NCBI GenBank assembly: GCA_021464245.1
Contig: JADCRB010000045.1
Location: 768,468-832,467, forward strand
DNA from: Carallia brachiata
Taxonomy: Eukaryota; Streptophyta; Magnoliopsida; Malpighiales; Rhizophoraceae
Direction: 5' to 3'
Length of the DNA: 64,000 bases
Shown here: piece by piece, positions 36,584-47,447 of the stretch
Position numbering within the stretch: the first letter of the stretch is position 1
Layout of the letters: the number at the start of each line of letters is the position of its first letter
Position numbers and translations under genes: made by a program
The notes under the pieces: generated by a model
Databases searched by the model: none
What the model was told of the DNA's origin: nothing
Seen by the model: the letters and a program-made list of their open reading frames with translations, nothing else

Positions 36584-37211
36584 TGTTGAGCAGATGGGCA
36601 GCGGAATCTCGAGAAGAAAAGGATAAACGGACTCACAGAATTACGTGGTTCAGCTTATTGCTTATGTCCACAGGCGAAGACACGCAGGGAATATTCATTA
36701 ACAAAGCAAATGAGAGATATTACAGTATCACTCTAAAACTTCACAATATCTAAAAGCCCGATACACCTAAATTGACACTCACTCCTTTTGCAACAACAAA
36801 TTCAAAACCTCACATACATCAAATAACAAAACACGAGAGTGCAGGATTTTAAAATAACAAAAGAACAAACCTTGTTCTTAATCCCTCCATCTCTCTCGGT
36901 TGCCCACACCAAACAAATGAAGATGCCAACACATATATATACTAAATCTTCAAGCACAAAAGGTCAACAATTAGGTTATTCTCCAAATCTTGTTCAAACT
37001 TGTCAAACTTGCCAAACTTGTCAAATTTGTCAAACTTAGCAAACTTGCCAAACTTTGAATTTCTAATTCAAAGTTGGTTAGCTAACCAAATAAGACCAAA
37101 TCTAACATTGAAAAATAAACATTTAACACATGATTAATGTATTCAATATTGTAGTAGTTAGCCATCCAAATTTGACCAATGAGACTTTACAATTCAAGAC
37201 ACAATACCACA
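36584..37211 (-). repeat. 3' LTR of the copia element
   Basis: Ends TG..CA on the minus strand (plus-strand TGTTGAGCAG to ACCACA). It contains a run of about six diverged copies of a 10-bp unit (CAAACTTGTC) at 36990-37050. Confidence 0.9.
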
Positions 37212-37325
37212 AATCTCCACCTTGACTTGAATTGAAAGTTATGACAAGTAGCTAAAAAAAAATACGCGAGATAGCAACAAAATTCCCTTCAACAAGTCTT
37301 CTCCAAAAGGGTCGAAAGACCCCCT

Positions 37326-37950
37326 TTAATTCATACCAAATTCAACAGTAAACTTCAACTTGACCGTTGGAATATTACCATAATCCATTAACGAATAAGA
37401 CAAAACACAAGCAGCTCCACCTGCAACGGTAACACCTTGCAGCACATAAAGACTCCCAATTTTGTTAGCATTCAGAAAAATTAGAGAATCTTTAGTAATT
37501 GTCAAAACTTCACCTTGAACTGAAAACACGTACCCATTAGTTTCAAGAGTACCCAAATAGATGATATTCCTTTTCAGGTCCGGAATGTGCCACACATCAT
37601 AGAGAGTCCTCAATGTCCCGTCAAACATCTTAATCTGGACAATACCTTTTCCAGCAACGAAACAAGATGTATTGTTCCCCATAAATACAACTCCACCTTC
37701 AACTGAATTATAAGTGGAAAACCACTCCTTACTTGGAGTCATATGGTGGGAACAGCCAGAATCTAAGATCCATTCAGATTTGGAACTTAAATTATCACCG
37801 GTTGCAACAAAAAGAACCTCAGCACTAGAATCATCTACTGCAAAACTAGCTTCTCCAGGGAGTATCATTCTGCTGTTTATTTCTGAGTTTATAGCACTCA
37901 GACTTAATGTGTCCCTTCTTGCGACAATAATTACAGGTCATATTTTTGTG
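37326..37950 (-). pseudogene. Copia zinc knuckle and protease fragment
   Basis: A CX2CX4HX4C knuckle is encoded at about 37894-37937, in a different frame from the protease that follows. The protease has the catalytic ILDSGCSHHM motif and is followed by part of the GAG-pre-integrase domain (GSLYVLQG). The frame ends at 37326 without integrase or reverse transcriptase, so the pol gene is internally deleted. Confidence 0.8.
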
Positions 37951-38094
37951 TTTAGATTTATACCTGGATTCATAATTGTCACTACTGAGCCTGCATTTCT
38001 GAACTTTCCTCTTGTGAGCAAACCATCTGCTAGAACGACAGAGCTCTCGCCAGATAATTCTTTATCAATAAGCTCTTTAGATAAAAGAGCAGCT

Positions 38095-38613
38095 TTAACA
38101 TCTGCGAGAGAAATGTCTCTTTACCATAAAGCAGAGTCTCTCGAAAATTCCTAAGAGGAGGCAATGAACATAGCCGTAAGGCTTTATCTTCGTCTTCGAT
38201 TTTGAGATCAATGGATTCAGATCCATAATAATATAAATGAATTCATCAAGGTGGGACTTGATTGGTGTGCCTTCTGCCATACGAAGCATATACAGGCGAT
38301 GCTTCAGGTGCAGTCTATTAGTGAGGGATTTAGTCTTGTACAAAGACTCTAACTTTTGCCATAATCCCAAAGCTGTCTTTTCATGGATGACTTCGCGCAA
38401 AACTTCATTAGACAAGCACAATTGAATTTGGGCGAGTGCTTTAGCATCCATCTCATCTTTCTTCTCTGCGGTCATAGACTCGGGCATTTTTTCTTTTCCA
38501 AGTAAAGCAATTTGCAAATTAGATTGAGTTAAGAGAGCAGACATCTTTACCTGCCACAACAGAAAACTAGTATTGCGATCAAACTTCTCGATTTCAAATT
38601 TTGTTGACGTCAT
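38095..38613 (-). CDS. Copia gag frame
   Basis: 172 codons on the minus strand, starting MTSTKFEIEKFDRNTSFLLW just inside the primer-binding site. It has the copia gag signatures (LWQKLESLYKTKSLTNR, then LKHRLYMLRM). It is cut short and frameshifted before the zinc knuckle, so full-length Gag is not made. Gag would form the cytoplasmic particle. Confidence 0.8.
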   Translation of the reverse strand: MTSTKFEIEKFDRNTSFLLWQVKMSALLTQSNLQIALLGKEKMPESMTAEKKDEMDAKALAQIQLCLSNEVLREVIHEKTALGLWQKLESLYKTKSLTNRLHLKHRLYMLRMAEGTPIKSHLDEFIYIIMDLNPLISKSKTKIKPYGYVHCLLLGIFERLCFMVKRHFSRRC

Positions 38614-38659
38614 ACTTGGAAGCCCTCAAGAACAAAACTAAACAGCTCTGATACCAGTT

Positions 38660-39314
38660 TGTTGTGCAGATGGGCAGCGGAAGCGCGAGAAATAGACGCA
38701 ACAAAATAGAGAAGGCTTAAAGAAAAGGATAAATGGACTCACAGAGTTACGTGGTTCGGCTTATTGCCTACGTCCACGGGCGAAGACACGCAGGGAATAT
38801 TCATTAACAAAGCAAATGAGAGATATTACAGTGTCACTCTAAACTCACAATACCTAAAAGCCTGATACACTCAAATTGACACTCACTCCTTTTGCAACAA
38901 CAAATTCAAAACCTCACATATACCAAATAACAAAACACGAGAGTGCAGGACTTAAAATAACAAAAGAACAAACCTTATTCTTAATCCCTCAATCCCTCTC
39001 GGTTGCCCACACCAAGCAAATGAAGATGCCAACACATATATATACTAAATCTTCAAGCACAAAAGGTTAACAATTAGGCCATTCTCCAAATCTTGTTCAA
39101 ATTGACCAAACTTGTCAAACTTGTCAAACTTGTCAAACTTACCAAACTTGTCAAACTTGAATTTCCAATTCAAAGTTGGTTAGCTAACCAAATAAGACCA
39201 AATCTAACATTGAAAAATAAACATTTAACACATAATCAATGTCTTCAATATTGTAGGAATTAGTCATCCAAATTTGACCAATGAGACTTTACAAATTCAA
39301 GACACAATACCACA
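38660..39314 (-). repeat. 5' LTR of the copia element
   Basis: TGTTGTGCAG to ACCACA on the plus strand. It is about 27 bp longer than its partner, mainly through an insertion near 38690-38710. Confidence 0.9.
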
Positions 39315-39456
39315 TGATTAAACTCTGTTTAAAAATCAAGAATCTTGCATAATTACGAGCAGAGTATCGTGGTGTGTTTCCATGATCTATATCAGAAACT
39401 AAGCTCAACCTTGATCCAAGAAAACGGACAAAGAGGAAAAATATATGAAAAAAAAA

Positions 39457-40150
39457 AACCAAAAACAAGATTAAAGAATTTAACAGAATTTAATCATTTG
39501 GGATTGGAAATTGAGTACAATTGATAGGGTTAGAAATTTACCTCAACTTGGGTTGATTCTTGGATTGTGTTCAATAGAGGCCCAGATGACTGAGTTCGTG
39601 CTCGCTTGACCTGCCAGGTAGTCTATGGGGTTCAGCGGAAGATTCTCGATTTCATCTTTGTGCTTGCCGGAATTCCGTCGGAGGAACTTGGAATATCCCA
39701 GCACTCTGATGCGAAAAAAAAAAGAAGAAGAAGAAAAAGAATGAAACAGAAAGCAAGATTCAAGAATTTAACAAGAAAAAAAAAATCTTGGGGTTCAAAA
39801 TTTTGTGCGATTGATTTATATACAAATCGACGTACCTGAATTGAAGAAGAGATTCCGCAAATTCGGTCACCGAAGCGCGTTAATTGAAATAGATAAGATA
39901 GTGGAAGAAAAAAAGATCCCAACTGGATTTTTCAGGGTGTAAAATCTAAAGCAACGATCTTGGAAAATATGAGATGAAATCAGAACAAACTTGAATCAAG
40001 AAATCGTAGCAACAGAGAAAACAAATTTCAAAAAGAGAAAAAAAAAAAAAAACCCTGAAGAATTTTCGGGACAGGAAATAAAAGATTACCAGAAACTGGA
40101 ATTAAGAAAAGAGAATCTTGATTAAACTCTGTTTAAAAATCAAGAATCTT
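39457..40150. repeat. 5'-end duplication of the kinesin locus, unit II
   Basis: Duplicate of 36117-36583 plus 39315-39360. It ends with the same AAACTCTGTTTAAAAATCAAGAATCTT words. Unit II has about 160 bp (39900-40078) that unit I lacks. Confidence 0.8.
39560..39720 (-). pseudogene. KIN-12 first-exon copy c
   Basis: The best preserved of the three: minus strand YSKFLRRNSGKHKDEIENLP, then LNPIDYLAG, and after one shift LLNTIQESTQVE before a donor (GAG|GTAAAT). It lies nearest to the MSA-containing promoter at 40419 and is probably the original first exon. Confidence 0.65.
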
Positions 40151-40160
40151 TGTATAATTA

Positions 40161-40182
40161 CTCTCTCTCTCTCTCTCTCTCT
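40161..40182. repeat. (CT)n tract
   Basis: Eleven CT units. On the minus strand a GA tract in the probable leader of the kinesin gene. Confidence 0.85.
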
Positions 40183-40418
40183 TTGTTTTTAGTTTGCTGT
40201 ATAGAGTCTGACCATCAGGGGCTTTATAGAAAATTGGGGAGCCGATGGGGGGTAGTTTTGGGAGGTAGAGAATGGACGGCTAAGATTGGGTGATATTTTG
40301 ATAATGGACGCTGATAAGGACCTACGGTTCTGGATTTCGAAATAAAAAAGGGGGGTTTTTAGGAAATTAACCAAGACTTCCAGGACTTGTAATTTCATTA
40401 TCACGCAGAATCCGAGTT

Positions 40419-40429
40419 CCCAACGGCTA
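40419..40429 (-). promoter_or_regulatory. MSA element (MYB3R binding site) of the kinesin promoter
   Basis: CCCAACGGCTA fits the mitosis-specific activator consensus YCYAACGGYYA perfectly. A half-match (GGACGGCTAAG) lies near 40273. MSA elements drive G2/M expression of cytokinesis genes, KIN-12 kinesins among them, and work in either orientation. This supports 40.2-40.5 kb as the original promoter of the decayed kinesin gene. Confidence 0.6.
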
Positions 40430-40521
40430 GTTTTGCCGCCGTGGCCATTGTATCTATCCGCTGGGTTTTCTTTTGAGCCTTCCTGGTTTGGTTTGGGGCG
40501 CCAATTTATTATTATAGCCAC

Positions 40522-41377
40522 TCTTTTATTTCTTTTTTCTTTTTTACCCTAAATATAGACATATTAAAAAGTGCATGTATATATTAATCTTAAAAAATGA
40601 GCAGTGAGATTTATTGGAATGAAATATTTTACGTATATATAACTCATTACTCTTTAATATATATATCGACTTAACTGGTCGATCTGAACTCATCTGAAAA
40701 AATTTGATCCAAACCAAATTAAAACATGATCTGAAAATTTATGGTAAAACTCAACTAACCCACAACTCCATATTTCTTTTCTTAAGAGAACAAAAAAATC
40801 TTATTTAATGTGAGAGTTTGAGACAATTCCCTTCAATACGTAAAGGCTTGGTCGCAATTTTTGTTCTTGGCTTAGTTCAATCAAGTCAAGTGGCGTATAA
40901 AATTTAATCTACAATTACATTGATTAGAAGTCTGGGTTTTAAAATTTAATTGGGTAATTTACATTGCGAGCGACCCTTTTGACCAACAAAGCATAGATCA
41001 TGAGTGGCTCCGCTAGTGTTTGCCCGGTTGAACCATCCGGACTCGCTGGTCTGGTTCGGTTTTGTTAACTTTGCTTGCAAGCATCTTTGCCATCATTTTT
41101 TACAGCTTCATGTACCATAAACATGATAAAGAGTTACTGAACTGAATACTCAGAAGGCATTACGAGGGAAAAGCGAGACCATTTTTAGGATTCTAATGAT
41201 GGCAGCCTAGTAATGATGCAAATTAAATTCTGCACAAGCTATTCAAGTCTACATTCTAAACACCACGCTTCCACTTTCATATTCATTTCTAAGCTGAAAG
41301 CGCTAATCCACAATCCAGTAGAGCCCCAATGAGTAAATAATTCACAAGCTGTAGGCCTATTCAGCTTTGAATCCGCG
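40522..41377. other. Spacer between the kinesin promoter and TEN1
   Basis: AT-rich, no gene recognised. The right ~150 bp are probably the TEN1 3' untranslated region. Confidence 0.5.
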
Positions 41378-43269
41378 TTACACGGTTGAGTTTTTTATGT
41401 GGTCCACCTGAAACTGTCTCAATAGCTGTAGGGATTGATGATAGAGGTTGAGATCAATGCCATCAACATTCCTACCCACACGTGCCTGCAAGATTGCCTG
41501 AAACCAAATCCAATGACAGGGAACATTAGAGTTCAACATGTGTGAAATGTCTCCGCGTGGGTGTGCGCGAGTCACCTGGGGATGATGTTTGGGTGGGGAA
41601 GGGGGGGAGCGGGAGCAACATGGCTAGCCTTAAACAGATTGCTTCAATGTCTCACCTCATTGCCAGGCTGAATAAGGAGTTCACCAATAAATTGGTAGAT
41701 GGAGCCAATTTGAAAGTTAAGGTCCCTCAAGTGCTGAGTATCAATCCTCAGGGTGGAGTTTCCCTCAGAAATTACAGCTATAGCCGTCTCCATTGCATAC
41801 TCCTGAAGTCTGGTGAAGGGCAAATAAACTATAATCAACCAGCTACACAATGGGATACAATATAAAAGGTACAACCTTTCCATCGCTGTTACCAGTACAA
41901 AGCTCAAATCCGAAGAAGAACAAAAGAGAATTACTGGCCCAGGTCAGGTAATTATATCCAATTACATGACATGAAAACTTATAACTGCCTGGCATGACCT
42001 TGTAGTATGGTAACGTGTTTAGGACAAAATCTAGCTGCATGGGTCATGGGATGTGATCAAGAAGAACGAGCTTAAAGGGACAGAAAATAGGTTTTTGCAT
42101 TCACAAAACCAAAGTCACATTGATTAACCAATCACATTTTTATGGATTTCTACTACGAATGTCAAAGGGCTGTGCATCTGCTCTTTTATGAAAAGAAAAG
42201 ATGACAGGTGAATGTTCATACAAATTCCTGCACTGCTGCATGCCATGATTAGATGTAAAGGAATGTTTCACAAGATTACTAATCATTCAATGGCCATAAG
42301 GATATGCCTCTAGCCTAATATTCTAACCAGGAGGCCAACGAAGGCATCAGCTCATGTATGATGCAGATCTTGTCAATTTCATAAGAAAAAGGAGAAAAGA
42401 AGTGTGATTGCGATATTTCACGTATTTGACAAGTGATGGTGCTCTGGCAGAAGACTTCCTGAAAACAGAACATGCTGGGTTCACAAAACTATGTTATCAG
42501 TTGAGATTTGCCAACTCTTTAGTTCTGCAGTGGCTGAGATTCCTACCGCTGCATTTCCCACAATTGCAACTTCCTCCAATATATATATATATATAATGTG
42601 AAGACTATGATCACCATGCCACAGAAAAAATATTGCCACAATATCATTTAATCACCACCACCAATAATTTGCCTGTCAAAGGCAATCGGAGCCATTAGCA
42701 CCATGTTTAAATTGCCAACCATTTAACTTTAACCCCAATCCCCCCTGCATCCCGCAACTCCTGTGTAATTAAACACATCACCAATCCAAGGCAAACTGTC
42801 CAAAGAGAAATTAAAATTGCCACAATATATCTTGTTAATTCCCACCAAGCATGTAACACAACTGATAATTCTGCTCCCTTGAATGCAAATAGAACTCTCC
42901 AATAACAGTTGACAACTAATAATGTCAACAATTATGGCACATCACTTTTCACTGATCGTAAGCAATACCCAACATGCAAAAATGAATTAGTAGTCCAAAT
43001 CCAAATGTGCAAATTCTTCCCCAAGAGACCCCTTCAGGAGAATTGTCCAGGTCATTTGGGAAACAGCAGGCAAACAGAGCTATAAAAAATCAAACAAAAC
43101 AAAATAGAAAATGGAAACAAAAGCAGAACTAAATTTGAGGGCAAAAACCCAGAATTCTTGCTTGCCTTCCAGTGACTCTAAGTGAAGCTCCCTGCTCAAA
43201 GAAAGGAGATGAGGGGTGCAGGTCTGCTAAAGTCACCAATGCCCCAGATTTTATTGTAGAGTTTTCCAT
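41378..43269 (-). CDS. TEN1: TEN1, subunit of the telomere CST complex
   Basis: Three exons, 43269-43166, 41809-41656 and 41497-41378, give 378 bp (125 residues), the usual plant TEN1 length, with no frame break. The protein starts MENSTIKSGALVTLADLHPS. It carries the small OB-fold typical of TEN1 (LQEYAMETAIAVISEGNSTL, then DLNFQIGSIYQFIGELLIQP) and ends NVDGIDLNLYHQSLQLLRQF. TEN1 pairs with STN1 and CTC1 to cap telomeres and help lagging-strand fill-in. The first intron starts with GC (GGAAG|GCAAGC) instead of GT. An upstream exon at 43764-43714 and 45 extra in-frame bases could extend the N-terminus (separate entry). The large first intron spans 1.36 kb. Confidence 0.92.
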
Positions 43270-43764
43270 CAAACCTTCGAACAATTTATTTAAGAGGCAT
43301 TCAAATTTAATTACCTGAAAAATAAGGAATCAAAAGTAGAAGATCAACAAACACTTACTGAAAAAAAACAAAGAACAAAAGTAGAAAATTAACAAGAAGA
43401 TTGCATCTTATGAACATTTTCTTTCAGACCAGAACACGACGTCACATAAAGGAAGACAAAACCAGAAGAACAATTTTCTGAAACAAGGCACTAACAATGC
43501 TCGATTATTATAGAAAATCACACTAGCTCCAAACTGAATTCTCAATACGCCCCCACTAAACTATCATAGAAAAGCTCGATTCTGACCGGGGACCCAGTAC
43601 GGCAAACATTGTTATAGCATTATAACAAACAAAAAAAAAAAAAAAACCCACTGCAGAATTGGGGAGAAGTAACCAAAAAATTTCATAAACATGCTGAAAT
43701 CAAACTGCCTTACCTCAAAGTAAAACATCCATGGCTCCTCTTTGCGAAGAATAACCCTTGTCAT
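43270..43764 (-). other. Upstream exon of TEN1, possibly coding
   Basis: A 51-bp open segment (43764-43714, ATG ACA AGG... to GAG|GTAAGG) has a good donor. An acceptor (TTTTTCAG|GTAATT) at 43315/43314 joins it in frame to 15 more codons directly before the TEN1 ATG. Spliced, this gives an in-frame N-terminal extension of 32 residues (MTRVILRKEEPWMFYFE plus VIKFECLLNKLFEGL). It could equally be a 5' untranslated exon that is open by chance; known plant TEN1 proteins start at or near the MENS-type methionine. Confidence 0.5.
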
Positions 43765-45188
43765 TTCAGACACGTATTAAAGGCAAAAGGTTTTAGACTA
43801 CGCGAGCGGCCCGACACAAATTGAGTACTAATGGACCATTAGAGCCCATATCGGCCTGTCTTCGTTTAAAACAATTAATAAAAGTTAGCAATGTATCTTC
43901 AAGGATACCTTAAAATTTTTATTTTAAAAATTTTAAATTTAAATCTTAAAATAAGAGGAGATGAATTTATTAAAAAAAAATTATTTTATTGTATAACTCA
44001 TAATCTAACGGATTTTTAATAAAAAAGAAAAGTTAGCATTCTTTTTACGGGACACCGATTGAAATTTAGATTTTCAATAGTCCAATGAGTTTTTTTGTTG
44101 AAATAAAAAAGGTAATCACTAAGGATTGTACATGACTCAAGTAGTTGGCAACTATTACTATCAATAGCAATATGTGAGAATCGATCTCTAAACCTTATAC
44201 TCACAATTTTACTCTCTTATGATTGCTTAACAACTCCCTTGCACCAAAAAATTAAGTGGTCTCCAATTAGAGGGTCCAGGCAGTGTCTCTCTCACTTTCT
44301 CAATCTTCCAAATCGTTGGATTTTTAACCTAAAGGACTAACAAAAAAATTTACTACCAAAAAAAAAATATTAGTATGTTTTTAGTTGAGTGATATTAAGT
44401 ATAGTTCAAAAGCATATATTAAAAAAAATGTTGGTAAAAAAATAAAAAATAAAAAACCGTTGAAATAAAGTCAACGGAGTTTATATAGGTAAATATAGAT
44501 TTTCTTGTTCAAATAAATCCAAAATTTTGCTAAAATATAAGAAACATACTTATACAAGTTCAAATGGTCTTCATAATCATAAACAAACAAATAATAAGTA
44601 TTTTTCAACTTATAATGATTTAAATCCAGACAATAATGTGAAACTAAAGCGTACGAAATAAAAAAAAAACTCAAACCAAAGTTAAACAAGGGTAATTTGC
44701 TAAAGGAAGCTTTGCAGAAGCTCACAAGAGACCCTCTTTTGCTATTTTTCTCTCGATTAAAATTCCGCAAATTATAACTGGAAATATGTGGGTCCAAACA
44801 TTTTGATCTCAACTCGTGCTTATGAGTCTACAGTGATTATAAGGAATTAAGTCCATATTAGGTTAATGACAAAGACGCGTGAATAACATTTTTGCAAAGG
44901 CAAACAAGATGCGAAAAGGAAAGCCCCACTTTTGTAAAGGTGTTTTCAGTAGGAACCATTCTATTATTGTCAAAAGCAAAACAACTGCTTTCGTGATTTA
45001 ATTGACTAAAAAAATTTAAATTTATACAAATTGTAAGTTCTAATCATGTTAAAGTTAACTGATAGAATTAAACATATGACTCACTACTTAAAAAAAAAAT
45101 ATCGTAATTATTCAGTCGTTTCTTGATTTCCTACCAAAATTATAATGCGTACAAAAGAAGTGGTGGGAAGAATGAAAACGGATGCAGA

Positions 45189-45380
45189 GTAATGAACAGT
45201 AGTTATTCTATCACTTTTTTCACTTTCACGTTACCATCAACTTTACTTTCGGATGTAACCAACCACTTGGCTAACTCAAATAACCACTGTAAGCAGGGTA
45301 ATAAACAATAGTTATTCCCTCACTCTTTTCGCTTCCAAGTTACCATCCAACTTTACTTTCCGATGTAACCAACCACTTAG
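45189..45380. repeat. 110-bp tandem duplication
   Basis: GTAATGAACAGTAGTTATTC (45189) recurs as GTAATAAACAATAGTTATTC (45299). Both units continue to ACTTTACTTTC.GATGTAACC and AACCACTT.G. The two units differ at about a tenth of positions. Confidence 0.85.
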
Positions 45381-47406
45381 GCACTGTACTTATCAGACTA
45401 GGCGAAATGGAAAATGTACCCAAAAAAAATAAAAGACTATCCATCTTGTAACTGGAGCAACTCTCTTATGATAATATGTTCAACCTACTCCTTGCCATTA
45501 TTTGAGTGGTTGATGCAATTTGCCTTGAAATTTTGTTTATATTTTCATGGATGATACCATAGAATGAGGATAACCATTCTCCTCCAAATACCTCTTCTTT
45601 TAAAATTTCAGCTTTGAAAGCCCAAGTTGTTAACAGTATAAATGTTTTCTTAACAAGCAAAGTGTTCGTTTCCAGACTTTTCAGCGTGTTTGGTAATAGA
45701 GTAGAAAAGAAAAAGAGTAAAAAAAACATTAAATTCAAGATACTTTATTTTGTTTGAAAAGTGTGAGAAAACAATTAGAAAGGTATGAGAAAAGAAAACG
45801 TGTGTTAGAGAGGAAAAAAAAATAATAACTAAAATGACCTTAATCTATTCAATTAGTTGTAAGGACATTTTTATAATTTTAATTAATTATTCAATTTTTT
45901 GTAAGGATATTTTTGTCATTTTGTTTATAATTTTTTTACATTTTTTATATAATTTAAATATAAAATTTTACTTTATTATCATTTTTTCACAATTTTTTTT
46001 ATAATTTTATTTCTCACAACTGTTTTTCTTACTAAAATCTCACAATTCAAAGAGAGAGACAAAACAACTACCATCATATATTACCTTTTTTTTTTAGTGG
46101 GAAATAGGGAACCATAAAAAATATTAAAAATGTTATTTGATATTTTTCCTCCTACTAGCACTGACAGTGATGGGAGGAAGGAAGACATCGAAAAATTGTC
46201 CACACGAAAAAATCATTTATTTTTAATTTATTAAGAAGTTCTTACGGCATGTAAAATTATGATTCTTGTTTTATATTGGTGGCCCATGATATTACTAAAT
46301 ACTAGTTACTACTTTTACACTTCCAAATATTTATGACAAGCCAGGTGCTTGATAGCTGGGATGAATTTAATTAATCAATTGTGTTGCGTTATTCTATCAA
46401 CTACAATCTCGTTCAAGCAAGCTTAGGTAAAGCTATTCAGATGAAAACATAACTTTCTGCAAAACTTAATTAAGTTGGTATTTGGATTTTGATAAGGAAC
46501 GTAACAAGTTTAGAAAAAAAAAAGTTGGGAATTACAGCTTCATTAATTTTTTCTCTCTTCTTTTCTCCGCTGACGACCAGTGGACAACTTCGTAAGTGTT
46601 ACGTCTCCATTACACAAACGCTGTTCTGTTCTGTATTCTCGAAAAAATGAAAACGCTGTTCTGTTCTGACCAATTTGTGCACTAACTTACAAAAAACGAT
46701 TAATTCTTTTGACCCACCTCCCCTCCTCCCCAAACCCATTTCAATTTCCCCTTCTTTGATATTAGTTTTCTAAGGACTTTAACGACGAGAGCCCAAGTTT
46801 AGCAGTGCATTTTAACATGTATTGAGGTGAGTTAAAGCTACTTTAAAAGGGTAAACACAGATAAAATATTATTTTAAAATATTTTTTATAACTGTGTTTC
46901 AAAAATTCAAGGGTCTCGAATTAGTGTTTTGCAAAAGCATCAATTTGATGCTTTTAGCTGCAGCGAAAAAAAACAGAGATCATTTTACAACATGAACGTC
47001 TACTGTCATAAACAATAGTTTAGACATATGTTATGCGAGCATGAAATATTGTTTAAATGTTGTAAAATGATTTCATATATATATAATTTTTTGTTTGGTT
47101 GAATAAAAAAAAAATTTATTACAGATATGTCGATTATCGGAACTGCAGGTTAAAGTTGGAGTAATCCTGCCTTATTCAATTACCCTTAGAGGGACAGACC
47201 CACCACCCGAGTACCAATGAGATTGAGCGTGTTTCTGCTATAGGAGACTACGGTAATTATAGAGTTTAAAACTCATCGTTGCACTACAATTTTTAATCAC
47301 TTCAGTGACCACTCAGCTTTTTGACATAGGAGAGCGTGAGTACAGAAATTCGAATTTGAGTCACAAGTGTGAAATGTACGCTAACTTGTTACTGAACTAT
47401 CACCTC

Positions 47407-47409
<3 letters not shown>

Positions 47410-47442
<33 letters not shown>
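47410..47442. repeat. (TA)n microsatellite
   Basis: About 16 TA units. Confidence 0.9.

Positions 47443-47447
<5 letters not shown>

Larger units (their letters stand above)
36584..39314 (-). mobile_element. Truncated Ty1-copia LTR retrotransposon
   Basis: Two direct LTRs (36584-37211 and 38660-39314) enclose 1,448 bp. The 5-bp target duplication TGATT is perfect at 36579-36583 and 39315-39319. Minus orientation: a primer-binding site complementary to initiator Met tRNA (TGGTATCAGAGC, about 38645-38656) follows the 5' LTR, and a purine tract (AAGGTGGAGA) precedes the 3' LTR. Inside are a gag frame, a CCHC zinc knuckle and the start of pol (protease), but integrase, reverse transcriptase and RNase H are absent. 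It therefore could move only with help from another element. The LTRs differ by eye at several percent of positions, mostly transitions plus small indels, so the insertion is not recent. Confidence 0.92.

Noticed and set aside
37714..38154. 146-codon plus-strand frame
   Set aside because: Antisense shadow of the copia gag/protease region.
40189..40521. 110-codon minus-strand frame in front of the kinesin exon copies
   Set aside because: It covers the probable promoter with the MSA element and GA tract; the translation resembles no kinesin N-terminus.
45685..46050. MITE-like stretch beginning GTGTTTGGTAA; a similar one at 61815-62090
   Set aside because: Typical low-complexity look, but I could not define matching terminal repeats or a target duplication.
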